Shown here in pieces: positions 21,857-31,300 of a stretch of 64,000 nt of DNA. This DNA comes from Natrinema sp. DC36 (GTDB taxonomy: Archaea; Halobacteriota; Halobacteria; Halobacteriales; Natrialbaceae). The notes beneath the pieces are model-generated. The model was not told the origin of the DNA, made no database searches, and was given only the letters and a program-made list of their open reading frames with translations. A program made the position numbers and the translations under genes. Position 1 is the stretch's first letter. The number at the start of each line of letters is the position of its first letter. The DNA lies in the NCBI RefSeq assembly GCF_020405225.1, contig NZ_CP084472.1:682001-746000 (forward strand). Reading direction: 5' to 3'.

Positions 21857-22279
21857 ATGGGAAGAATTGCAAACGGCCTCAAGGCGCTATTCGGTATCGG
21901 TGGAACGGAGACACAGAGCGGACTCGAACAACTCGCAGACATCCTCAACAAGCGTGAATCCACGCTTGCGCTTTCGGCGGTGTACCGAGAACCACAACCC
22001 GATCAGATGGGTGAGGAGACCATCGTTTTCCCCGCTACTCTCTACCACGACGGTGAGATCTACGGGACGACGCAACGCGAATTTACCATTCCAGACGACG
22101 GGCTCGATGAGGCTGACAGTCCGCTCGCGGCCTTCGTTGCGGAGGCAAACGGTGTTGATGCGGCTGAAGTGACGTTCGACCACGTCGCCAACATCGAGGG
22201 AATGACCGCGGACGCAGACATCGATTCGTTCGGTCAGGTCGTCGTCAACACGCCAAACAGCGAAGAAGAGGAAAGCTAA
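21857..22279 (+). CDS. Hypothetical protein (140 aa)
   Basis: A short amphipathic N-terminal helix (GRIANGLKALFGIGG) may lie on the membrane surface; residues 35-130 appear beta-rich. Unknown function. It lies 1 base before the membrane-anchored HhH protein and is probably co-transcribed. The MG start fits the leaderless pattern. Confidence 0.55.
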   Translation: MGRIANGLKALFGIGGTETQSGLEQLADILNKRESTLALSAVYREPQPDQMGEETIVFPATLYHDGEIYGTTQREFTIPDDGLDEADSPLAAFVAEANGVDAAEVTFDHVANIEGMTADADIDSFGQVVVNTPNSEEEES

Positions 22280-22280
22280 C

Positions 22281-22961
22281 ATGATCGAAAACGCATCAAT
22301 CATTGGCGGGGGAGTAGTCGTTGGTGGAATTGCACTAATCGCAGCCGCAGCCCGATTCTACCGTAAGGGCGGTACTGTCGAGGGTGACGTTGATGGGGAC
22401 GGCGAGACCGAAGTTACGTTCAGTTCGCCGCCAGAAAACGACTGTCAAGCAGAAGAGGCGACTGAAGACGATGGGGCGGAAGAAGACAGTCCCGTTCCAG
22501 ACGCTATCCTCGAGATTGAGGATATCGAAACTATCACTGGAATCGGTCCTACTCGAGCAGAAACCCTCGTTGAGAACGGCTTCGAGACCGCTGAGGATCT
22601 CTACAACGCCGCTGACGAAGACCTTCTCGACGTTGATGGGTTCGGCGAACACGCCGTTTCCCAGATCCGTGGTGACATCGGGAGTGTTGAAGAGGGAAAT
22701 GGAGAATCTGACTCGGATGAGGGAAATGGAGAATCGAACGAATCCACCGAGACCGAATCCACTTCCACCGAAACGGACGAATCGAATACGTCGGAAGACG
22801 ATACGGATGGGGATGGGAGTACTGGGGATGAGGAAACTGAAACCGAAGACGACGCTGAAGACCCCGAGTCTGAAGCGGAAGCAGATTCTGAGACTGAATC
22901 GGACTCAGAAGTTGACGGAGACTCCGCTGACTCTCCGTCAGAAGCGGTAGCAGCGGAGTAA
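22281..22961 (+). CDS. Membrane-anchored helix-hairpin-helix protein (226 aa)
   Basis: Residues 7-27 form an N-terminal membrane segment. Residues about 80-133 hold a tandem helix-hairpin-helix/SAP-like DNA-binding unit (IETITGIGPTRAETLVENG ... DVDGFGEHAVSQI). The C-terminal 90 residues are an extremely acidic Ser/Thr/Glu tail. A DNA-binding domain on a membrane anchor could tether element DNA to the membrane for replication or partition. That role is inferred from architecture only. Confidence 0.65.
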   Translation: MIENASIIGGGVVVGGIALIAAAARFYRKGGTVEGDVDGDGETEVTFSSPPENDCQAEEATEDDGAEEDSPVPDAILEIEDIETITGIGPTRAETLVENGFETAEDLYNAADEDLLDVDGFGEHAVSQIRGDIGSVEEGNGESDSDEGNGESNESTETESTSTETDESNTSEDDTDGDGSTGDEETETEDDAEDPESEAEADSETESDSEVDGDSADSPSEAVAAE

Positions 22962-22995
22962 GCAGATAAAAAATTTTGGCTATAAGATTACAACA

Positions 22996-23538
22996 ATGTT
23001 AGGACTTGCACGTAGTTCGACGGTCGCTGAATTGAAAGACGAACTTGAAGAGACGGAACAGGAACTTAGTCGAGCAGAACGACGAAAGAGCACGCTGCGG
23101 CGGATGCGCGATTCGCAGCGAGAGAGGGAGCAAGACGCAGTTGAGTCGCTTAAAGCGGCACTCGAGGCAGGCGAGTTTGACAACCTCGAAGACGAGAGTT
23201 GTAAGGTTGAAGAACTGGACGAACCTCGAGTTGTCTGGAAGAAAGGCCAGTTTTATATTATCGAACTGGTGATCCCCGCTGGTGAGACGGTCGTCCATAC
23301 CACAGACTCGAAAAAGCGGGTTAGCAAAGCCTATGTCCGTGAATTCTACCACAAACACGATGGTCCAGTGGTTGAAAAAGAAACTGAAGACCGATCTATC
23401 CACGACCATTCCTTCACTTACCGTCGTGGGAGATTCGTTGAACCAGATGGAACGCTGGATACACAGACGTGGCGTGCATGTACTCGAGGAATTCACTGTT
23501 TCGCCACTCGAGAAGAGGCAGCGGACTACTTCAACTGA
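22996..23538 (+). CDS. Coiled-coil protein with DUF5758-like domain (180 aa)
   Basis: Residues 8-60 form a strong coiled coil (ELKDELEETEQELSRAERR). Residues 80-180 carry a beta-rich module ending in CTRGIHCFATREEAADYF, the C-x-x-GIHxF pattern of DUF5758-type domains often seen with pentapeptide repeats in phage proteins. The gene lies 1 base before the HAD-like gene. Biochemical role unknown. Confidence 0.55.
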   Translation: MLGLARSSTVAELKDELEETEQELSRAERRKSTLRRMRDSQREREQDAVESLKAALEAGEFDNLEDESCKVEELDEPRVVWKKGQFYIIELVIPAGETVVHTTDSKKRVSKAYVREFYHKHDGPVVEKETEDRSIHDHSFTYRRGRFVEPDGTLDTQTWRACTRGIHCFATREEAADYFN

Positions 23539-23539
23539 A

Positions 23540-24184
23540 ATGGTCCGAATCAGTCTCGACGTGGAGGGCGTGCTGTCGAACACTCACAAAGCCGTCTGTG
23601 CCCGCAGTGAGCAAGTTACTGAAGAGATGATGCAGGAGTGGGGTTTCCCCACTGAAGACGATTACAAGGAGTTTATGCATGTCTCACAGAACCTCTGGCA
23701 CAACCACCATGAAGAAATCCCACCAATGGAGAGTGGGGCAACATTCCGTGAGGTGACGAGCGGGCTTCGGGACTACGGACACACTGTCGATATCGTCACC
23801 CATCGCCACAATCTCACGGGCGAATTGGCCGATTCGTTCGAGAGTGAGTACGGGTACTCACCCGTCGAAGTCGATGAGCAAGTGAAGGCGTGGTTGGACT
23901 ACTACACTGTCGAGTACGACAATTTCCTGGCCCCATCGGAGGAAAAGGACGAATTGGACTATGACGTGTATGTGGACGACAAACCCGCCCTCGCAGAGCG
24001 CATTGCCAATGATCCAGAGCGAGTTATCGCACTGCGAGACCGCCCGTACAATCAGGATGTAGACGACAGTAGCATCCGTGTGGAACGGATCAACTCTCTC
24101 GATGAGTTGTTGTTCCAACTGACCGACCACTACACTGTCGAGGCTGTTCGAGATCTCTGCGCCCCACCACAGAAAGTAAAATGA
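23540..24184 (+). CDS. HAD-superfamily 5'-nucleotidase-like protein (214 aa)
   Basis: Motif I is SLDVEGVL (nucleophile D7; the usual second Asp is E9). Motif II is VTHRH (about T87), and motif IV is VYVDDKPA (D146-D147). This fits the NT5C-type 5'(3')-deoxyribonucleotidase branch of the HAD superfamily. The Asp-to-Glu change at the acid/base position may lower activity. The ATG at 23540 is chosen because the longer frame from 23282 overlaps the previous gene. It would belong to the nucleotide-pool genes of the element. Confidence 0.65.
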   Translation: MVRISLDVEGVLSNTHKAVCARSEQVTEEMMQEWGFPTEDDYKEFMHVSQNLWHNHHEEIPPMESGATFREVTSGLRDYGHTVDIVTHRHNLTGELADSFESEYGYSPVEVDEQVKAWLDYYTVEYDNFLAPSEEKDELDYDVYVDDKPALAERIANDPERVIALRDRPYNQDVDDSSIRVERINSLDELLFQLTDHYTVEAVRDLCAPPQKVK

Positions 24185-24309
24185 GTGGAAAATTTGAAGA
24201 ATTAGAGACGTTCATTCAAGAGAACGAGTTGGCATTGGAAATATATGCCGAAAACGGGAATGAAAGATCGGATCTCGTTGCCACGCTCCTACGGTGTCAT
24301 AGGAGTTAG
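24181..24309 (+). CDS. Hypothetical micro-protein (42 aa)
   Basis: A 42-codon acidic helical frame whose ATG overlaps the preceding stop. It meets the integrase gene tail to tail, overlapping by 4 bases at 24306-24309. It is the last + strand gene of the element. Confidence 0.45.
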   Translation: MSGKFEELETFIQENELALEIYAENGNERSDLVATLLRCHRS

Positions 24310-25535
24310 TTGCCCATCATCCTCTCTTGAATAAACTCCATTAGTTCGTCTTCGCTGAACTGGTCTAATTTTTCCTCAATATCGTCCTTATCCGCATCGA
24401 TATCTACTTTTGACCCACAGTCTGGACAGAATTGTTCTGATCCTTCCAGTGGTTTCTGACACGCTGGACAGTTGTCTGGAACAAACGGACTATCGTCCTC
24501 TTCTTCGATTAGTCCTACAGCCTGCTCAGCATTTTTCATCATATCCTCGTCAGTGAGATGGGCGTATGTTGTCTCCATGACGGTGGAATCGGGGTCATGA
24601 CCAATGATATGCTTAATCGTATCATTGTCCATTCCTTTATCTCTCTTCGCCCACGTAACAAACGTGTGTCTGAAGTTATGGGGGTTGGTAGGTTTGTCCA
24701 CCCCCGCTCTCTCACCAATATTTTGAAGCAATCTGTATATGGATGAATGGTCCATCTTGTCCCCTAAGTCCTGACCATTGTTCTGATCGACATTCTTTTT
24801 ACAAATAAAGTGAGCTTCTGGGTCGTCAGTACACGGGTGATTATTCTTCCACTTTCTTACAGAGTGCTCCGCCAAGAGCAATGATCTGGCCCCCTCAGCC
24901 CCCTTCATGTCACCATCACTTGTATTGAGATAAAACACTCCATCTTCGGGTTTCATGTCCTTAAGTCGGAGGTTGAGAATGGCTGCTATTCGCTGTCCCG
25001 TATATCCCAACAATTCGACTAACGCTTTGTCTCGAGGGTGTTGTGCGGCTTTCCGTATCGCATTGAATTCGTCTCGGGTGAGGATATCCCTCTCGTCAAC
25101 GGAGCTATCATTCGGTTCGAAGAGCATGATCTCTTCAGGATCGACGTTAAAATCATCATGGTATTTGTAGAACTTCCGTATTGTGGACTGGTGGTTCCGC
25201 ACCGATCCAGATGTGAGACCGCCCTCTTTCACACCATCGACATTCCCACGTCGTATATCATCCATGATCTTGTTTATTTTGTACTCCGATGCATCACTCA
25301 AATTAAAGTCAGATAGCTCAGGGATACGTTTTAGTGTATATGCGTACCTTGCTAATGTACCATCAGACATGGAATCACCATTGATTAACGCACTTTCTGG
25401 ATCGGCAGAATCGAGAAACTCGAGTATGGCTTCACAGTCCTCTGAGGACATGACACCGTCTTGTTCTAACGACTGGATTCTATCTCTGTATTTCTCGTAT
25501 CTCTCTCGGTTTGACTTTGCCATGTTGAGTGACAT
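24306..25535 (-). CDS. int: Tyrosine integrase with C-terminal zinc ribbon (409 aa)
   Basis: Catalytic residues of the tyrosine recombinase family are all visible: R182 (GYTGQR), H286-R289 (HNFRH), H313 (IIGHD) and Y324 (TTYAHL). An N-terminal SAM-like core-binding domain spans about 50-140. Beyond the catalytic domain is a four-cysteine ribbon, CPAC at 356-359 and CPDCG at 370-374, with an acidic helical tail. It inserts and excises the element at its attachment site. Start at ATG 25535; a second ATG at 25523 lies about 27 bases from a TTTATT box and could be the leaderless start. Confidence 0.9.
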   Translation of the reverse strand: MSLNMAKSNRERYEKYRDRIQSLEQDGVMSSEDCEAILEFLDSADPESALINGDSMSDGTLARYAYTLKRIPELSDFNLSDASEYKINKIMDDIRRGNVDGVKEGGLTSGSVRNHQSTIRKFYKYHDDFNVDPEEIMLFEPNDSSVDERDILTRDEFNAIRKAAQHPRDKALVELLGYTGQRIAAILNLRLKDMKPEDGVFYLNTSDGDMKGAEGARSLLLAEHSVRKWKNNHPCTDDPEAHFICKKNVDQNNGQDLGDKMDHSSIYRLLQNIGERAGVDKPTNPHNFRHTFVTWAKRDKGMDNDTIKHIIGHDPDSTVMETTYAHLTDEDMMKNAEQAVGLIEEEDDSPFVPDNCPACQKPLEGSEQFCPDCGSKVDIDADKDDIEEKLDQFSEDELMEFIQERMMGN

Positions 25536-25850
25536 TGCGGGGGAAGAATAAATGTATTTGGATCATGCTTACTGCCAGAACTCCTGTACCTGCGCGTGAT
25601 CGTAGTGGCTCGTCATTATCGGAGAGATCCGTTGCCTTTCACTCGGTGGGCCGGCTATATCATTGTTCGGCCGCAGACGGCGGTCTCATCGGACATCGCG
25701 GCCGCCGGCGGATCCGTCCAAGTGGTTCTCGGCCGACGCCGAGTCCGCTCGAGCAGAGCAGTGTCGTCCGTTCGACGCGCGGGAATCCGATGCCTGTAGC
25801 GCTGTGGGCTGGAATTAACAAAGCGGGTGGGTCCGGTATCGATCAGCTGA
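25536..25850. other. Element-host junction region without genes
   Basis: Composition changes here from the A+T-rich element to G+C-rich host DNA. The integrase promoter lies at the left edge (CATTTATTC on the - strand). I see no tRNA gene, tRNA fragment or obvious direct repeat, so the right attachment site cannot be placed exactly. Confidence 0.45.
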
Positions 25851-26492
25851 ATGTCAGGCAGACGTGACGACTCTCCATCGACCGTGGCGTTGCTCGCCAC
25901 CATCGCAGTCGTCCTGCTCGTGTTCGGAGCGTTCGCGATGCTTTTCGCCCCGGGCATGACGGCGGGCGATACGACCTCCTCGTCGCTCGAGTCCGACGAC
26001 GTGTCGATCACCCAGTCGAACGAGAGCGAATCCGAGACAACTACTGAAACGTCTACCGAGACAACAACCGAGTCAACCACTGAAACGTCCACTGAGACGA
26101 CTACCGAAACGTCCACCGAGACGACTACCGAGAACCGACTCGACGACACCGGCGACGACAGTTCGACCGGTGAGCCTGAAGACGATCCGTCGTCGACCGA
26201 GGACGATGGCCCAGCCGATTCCGACCTGCCGAGTGACGAGGAGTCCGCCATCGACGACTCGTCCGACGACGAACCCGATCTATTCGAGCGGGTATTCGGA
26301 GACGACGGATCGAACGACGAGGGCGACGAACCAGCCGGCGGAGCGGACGAATCCACTGATGAAGGCGACCCCGGACCGCCCGAGAACGCCGGCCCGCCTG
26401 ACGATGCGGGTCCATCGGATGGCACTGATGACGGACCGTTCGAGGGCGACGGGCCGTTCGACGGTGATGACGAACCGTTCGACGACGACTGA
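25851..26492 (+). CDS. Acidic Ser/Thr-rich membrane-anchored protein (213 aa)
   Basis: Residues 14-36 are an N-terminal membrane segment or uncleaved signal. Residues about 58-95 are a tandem Thr/Glu repeat (TETSTETT units), followed by an extremely acidic, Gly/Pro/Asp-rich tail with PFDGD repeats. This is typical of haloarchaeal surface proteins with glycosylated Thr-rich stalks. No functional domain. First host-type gene beside the element. Confidence 0.6.
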   Translation: MSGRRDDSPSTVALLATIAVVLLVFGAFAMLFAPGMTAGDTTSSSLESDDVSITQSNESESETTTETSTETTTESTTETSTETTTETSTETTTENRLDDTGDDSSTGEPEDDPSSTEDDGPADSDLPSDEESAIDDSSDDEPDLFERVFGDDGSNDEGDEPAGGADESTDEGDPGPPENAGPPDDAGPSDGTDDGPFEGDGPFDGDDEPFDDD

Positions 26493-26597
26493 TCTGCGCG
26501 TCCGTCCGCGCTTCGTCACCGGATTCGTCGCAACCCGTGACACTCCACGTACTCGACTACCGGGACTTCCTTTACCGGTGTCGTGGTAGGCCGCAGC

Positions 26598-27572
26598 ATG
26601 CCTTCGACCGCCCTCGTGACCGGCTGTTCCACCGGCATCGGCTACGAAACGGCCCGTGCGCTACTGGCCGACGGCTGGCGCGTCTACGCGACCGCTCGAG
26701 ACAGCGATCGGAACGGTCTCGAGGACCTGTCTGACCGCGGTGCCGAGATCGCGGCGATGGACCTGACCGATCCCGAGGCCATCGAGCGCGTCGTCGCTCG
26801 CGTCCGCGACGAGGACGGCGGCGTCGACTGCCTCGTCAACAACGCGGGGTACGGCCAGTTCGGGCCGGTCGAAGACGTACCGACGAGCCTGCTCGAGCGC
26901 CAGTTCGCCGTCCACTGTTTCGGGCCCCACCGGCTGATTCGAGCGGTCCTGCCGGGAATGCGCGAGCGGGGCCGCGGCCGGATCGTCAACGTCACCAGCG
27001 CCGCGGATCGCCTCGCGCTCGCCGGCATCGGCGGCTACACCGCCTCGAAGTGGGCGCTCGCGAGCCTCAGCGACGCGCTCCGACAGGAGCTGGTCGGCTC
27101 GGACGTCGAGGTCGTCGTCGTCCAGCCCGGCGTCGTCGCAACGCCGTTCTACGACGGCGCCCTGCGGGCGATCGACGACGCGGCTGCGACCGCGCGATCA
27201 CCGTCGCGCTCCGACGTCGACGCGGAGGGAACCACGGACGAACGCCGAAACAGGAGTGTCGTCAGACCCACGCAGTACACCGATCTCTATCGCGTTCTCC
27301 GGCGAGTCCGCGCCGTCGAGGGCGGCGGTCCGCTGATCAACGAGCCCGATCGAGTCGCCGCGACGATTCGGGAGGCCGCCACCGTCCCGAACCCCGACAC
27401 GCACTACCGCGTCGGTCCGGTTCCGCTCCTCGGATCGCTCTACGGCACGCTCGTTCCCGCCGCGATCCGAGATCGGCTGACGCGAGTCGGGATTCGACTG
27501 GCCGCGACCGAACCCGTCCTGGACCTGCTCGAGCGACGCACACCCGACGCCGATTCGGAGCGGTATCCGTAA
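26598..27572 (+). CDS. Short-chain dehydrogenase/reductase (324 aa)
   Basis: The Rossmann motif TGCSTGIG (about residues 8-15), NNAGYG (about 83-88), catalytic Ser in VTSAADRLALAGIGGY and the YTASK catalytic pair (about 151-155) define a classical SDR using NAD(P)H. The C-terminal 120 residues extend beyond the usual 250-residue core, including a variable low-complexity part (about 200-225). Substrate unknown. The ATG at 26598 starts at the Rossmann strand; an upstream ATG at 26583 would add 5 residues. Confidence 0.85.
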   Translation: MPSTALVTGCSTGIGYETARALLADGWRVYATARDSDRNGLEDLSDRGAEIAAMDLTDPEAIERVVARVRDEDGGVDCLVNNAGYGQFGPVEDVPTSLLERQFAVHCFGPHRLIRAVLPGMRERGRGRIVNVTSAADRLALAGIGGYTASKWALASLSDALRQELVGSDVEVVVVQPGVVATPFYDGALRAIDDAAATARSPSRSDVDAEGTTDERRNRSVVRPTQYTDLYRVLRRVRAVEGGGPLINEPDRVAATIREAATVPNPDTHYRVGPVPLLGSLYGTLVPAAIRDRLTRVGIRLAATEPVLDLLERRTPDADSERYP

Positions 27573-27678
27573 CGGAACCGCCGACAGGGTGGTGACGGAA
27601 CCGCCGACGAGGAAACGAACTCCGTTCGGTATCCGCTCGGGGCACCGCGTTCCGTCGGAGATTCCGTTCGAGCGAGGA

Positions 27679-28137
27679 TCACGTTCCGGTGGCCGCCTGC
27701 CTCGAGACCTCGCGGTCCCCGGCGTACGCGATGTACGCCGACAGTACCGCGGCCACCGACCCGGAGACGACGTTACTCCAGAGTTGGCCCTCGCTCGCTT
27801 CCTCGAGGCCGCCCAGCGCGAACTGCCCGGCGATCGCCCATTGGGAGACGACGAGCCACAGCGCTAGCAGGGCGGCCAGCGACATCACGCCGGTACTGGT
27901 GGAGTGACCGTTGGTGATCCGGTAGTAGTTGTAGCCCGCGAACACGACGATCGCGCCGCCGATCAACAGGTTGTTCCACAGCACGGAGTCGGCCGTCTCG
28001 TAGACCAGCGGCGAGACGGCCAGCCACAGCCCGATCAGGGAGACGATCCCGCTCAGCCACCGCTGGCCGGCCGGTTCACCCCGTCCGCGAGCGTGCGCTT
28101 CGCCGGTCGTCGGGTCGTCGGCCGCGGACTCGCTCAT
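27679..28137 (-). CDS. SPW-repeat membrane protein (152 aa)
   Basis: About four hydrophobic helices follow a polar N-terminus. Two halves each begin with a GLWLAVSPLVY or LWLVVSQWAI segment, as in the SPW repeat family of small membrane proteins. Function unknown. The start at 28137 is taken because the longer frame to 28281 adds a sequence unlike the family. Confidence 0.7.
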   Translation of the reverse strand: MSESAADDPTTGEAHARGRGEPAGQRWLSGIVSLIGLWLAVSPLVYETADSVLWNNLLIGGAIVVFAGYNYYRITNGHSTSTGVMSLAALLALWLVVSQWAIAGQFALGGLEEASEGQLWSNVVSGSVAAVLSAYIAYAGDREVSRQAATGT

Positions 28138-28392
28138 AGCGTCTCCCGATACTCCATTGACCGGACTGAAAAACCGCACCGACCGTTCCGTCTCGTCTGG
28201 GGAAATCGGCTGTGAGATCGCCCCGCTCAGTCTCGAGTAAGCGATCACGACTGGCCCCAAATCGGCGTTACGGGACGCCAACCGGAGACTGGCGACAGCC
28301 GCAGATGCCGGGTGAGATGCGGATGGCTGGTAAGACGGGATTACTCTCGAGTCTGACGCGAACGCCCCGGGTCCAGCGAGACGGTACCGGTC

Positions 28393-31300
28393 GTGAGTGA
28401 GCGGTGGCGGCCCGACGAACCGACGGGGAGGAACCCCCGTCCGGGGGAACAGCTATATGCCGCGACTCGGATCACGCAAAGGAAAGCGGTGTCCCGGAAC
28501 CGAGTCGGCGCTCCCATCGACAGCTCCCGTCGCGAGGGGTGCAACTACCGGACCAGCCACGACGTGTTCTCGAGCGCATACCTCGAGGATCGCCTCCCCG
28601 AAACGGACGTGTGGGAGGAGATCGACGAAGACGAACTCCGAATGGCGTTCGAGGAAATCCGCACGTGCTGGGAGCGAGTCGGCAAATCGACCGCAAGCGA
28701 AAGCCGCACTCGACTCGAGGAAACGTTCGTTCGACCCGTGTTCCAGGCGCTGGGACACTCGTTCGTGCGCACCGAGCGGCCCGATCGAACGCGATATCGG
28801 CCGGACTACGTTTTCCTCGAGTCCGACGACGCTCGCGACGCGTTCGATTGCACCGAAGATGGCGATAGCAGTGACAGTGATGAAGACGAAGGCAGCGGTG
28901 ACGGTGATGAAAACGGCGACAGCGGCGACAATGACAACAGCGGTGACGAAGCCATCGTCGCGATCGCCGACGTCAGGCACTGGGAGCGCGCGCTCGAGGC
29001 CCGCGGAGGCAGTGAGCGCGAGCGCGACGCCGAGACCCCGTGCTACCGGATCCACGCCGCTCTGCGCGAGTCGTCGGTCGAGTGGGCCGTGCTCACGAAC
29101 GGCCGACGGTGGCGACTCTACACCGAGCGGACGGGCCATCGCCTGGACGCGTACTACGAGATCGATCTGCCGGCCGTGCTCGAGACGGGGGACCTCGAGA
29201 CGTTCAAATACTTCTACCTGTGTTTCCGCCGCGACGCCTTCCGCGACGACGCCGAGGGAAACTGCCTTCTCGACGACCTCTACGACCGGTCCGCCGAGTT
29301 CAGCCGTGAGATGGGGGCGACGCTCGAGGAGAACGCCGCCGAAGCCCTCGAGGTCCTCGCGCGGGGATTCCGTCGATATCCCGGGAACGATCTCGGAGAA
29401 GACCGCACCGAGACCGACTCCGACGACGCTCCCGGTCACGGGGAGCTCGACCTGCTCTACGACGCCTCCCTCGTCGTCCTCGTTCGGCTCATCGTCGCGT
29501 TCGCTGCGGAGAGTCGGCGTCGGCGACTCACCGAACTGCCCGACGAACGCGGGAGCAACGAACACGGGGACGACAAACATGGGGACGACGAACAGAGAGG
29601 CGCGGAGAGCGGTACCGAGCCTGTCCAGTCGACAAGCCTCCGGTCGATCGCACGAGCCGTCGCGGCCGAATCCGACGGTTCGGGTCCGTCGTACACCGAT
29701 CGAACGGCCGAGCTCTGGTCGCGACTCGAGGACCTCGGTTCGCCGATCGGCCGACGAAATCGAGCCGACGAGGACGACAGTCGTACCGCACGGTTTCTCG
29801 AGAACCACCGCGTCGGCGACGCGTCGCTGGCGAGAGTTATTGACCTGCTAGCTCGAGAGCGGACTGACAGCGGCGGGAAACCGTTCGTCGACTACTCGTC
29901 GCTCGACGGTCGCCGCCTCGGCGGCATCTACGAGGGACTGCTCGAGTACCGGCTCGCGATCGCCGACGAACCGCTGGCGCTCGCGGACGGTGAGTACGTT
30001 CCCGCGAGCGACGGCGACACCGTCGCGGTCGCGGCCAACGAGGTGTATCTAACCGCGGACGGCGACCAGCGGAAGGCCTCGGGGTCGTACTACACCCCGG
30101 AGCACGTCGTCGAACACGTCGTCGAGGAGACGGTCGGACCGCTCCTCGAGGAGATACGGACGGAGTTCGCCGCCGTCGATGCCGACCGTGACGACGGGCT
30201 CGCCGACGCCGATCTCGACCGGACGGACGGAGTCGCCGAGCGCGCGTTCGAACTCTCAGTCCTCGACCCTGCGATGGGGACCGGCCACTTCCTGACGTGC
30301 GCGCTCGAATACCTGACGCGGGAGATCGTCGCCGCCGAAGACGCGGCGGCTCGAGCGGGGCTCGAGTCCGTGCCGGCGGATCGCGGCGTGGACGAGGTGC
30401 GGCGGCGGGTCGCCCGGCGCTGTCTCTACGGCGTCGACCGGGATCCCCTCGCGGTCGAGCTCGCGACCGCGTCGCTGCAACTCCGAACGCTGTCCGCCGA
30501 GGGGCCGCCGGCGGCCCTCGATCACCACCTGAAAACCGGTAACGCGCTCGTCGGGAGCGACCTCGAGGCGGTCGCTGACTGCGCGTCGAGAGCCGATCTC
30601 ACCGGCGATGACGCAACGCGTCTCGAAACCGAGCCGACTCGAGGCGGGGTATTCGGGCGGACGGACGGTCGAGAGTGGCGCGACCGGCGACAGCGCCTCG
30701 AGGCGATGGCGAACGTCCACACCGCTCGCGAGTTCGGGCTCGAGGGGGTCCCTGACGACGCGCTCGAACGGCTCGCTGCCGCGCTCGAGAGCGACGACGA
30801 CTGGGACCCGCTCTCTCGAACGGAGTGGTTCACCGCGGCCCAGAAGCGGGCCAGCGCTGAGGGCTTCTTCCACTGGGGACTCGAGTTTCCGGAACTCTAC
30901 GCCGACGCCAACGCCAACGGGGACGACGACCGGGTCGAGGCCCCCGGCTTCGACGCGGTACTCGGCAACCCGCCCTGGGTCGCGACCGCCGGGCGCGGGA
31001 CGATCAGTGCGACCATCGACGCGAGCCTGCGCTCCTACCTCGAGGACGCGTTCAGCGCGACCGAGAACCAGTTCGATCTCTACGTCGCGTTCTACGAACG
31101 GTCGATCCGACTGTCCCGGGACGGACGGGTCGGCATCGTCGTCCCCGATTCGATCCTCGCTCGCGAGGGGAACGAGCCGATCCGGGAGTACGTCCTGAGC
31201 GAGACGTCGCTCGCGGAAATCGTCAGGCTCGGCACCGCGTTCGACGGCGTCGAAAGCGGCGCGGCGATCCTCGTGAGCGGCGGTGACGGAACTGACGTCC

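Larger units (their letters stand above)
1..25570. mobile_element. Integrated mobile element (provirus or integrative plasmid), right part
   Basis: The stretch is visibly A+T-richer than the DNA after it. It holds dozens of short overlapping + strand genes and ends with a - strand tyrosine integrase at 24306-25535, after which host-type G+C-rich DNA begins. Most genes match no household function. The recognised ones (integrase, homing endonucleases, HNH, helicase-like ATPase, nucleotide metabolism) are typical of viruses and plasmids. The left end is outside the window. The right end is placed by composition only, between 25540 and 25850, because no tRNA or direct repeat marking an attachment site was found there. 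No structural virion gene was recognised. Confidence 0.85.
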
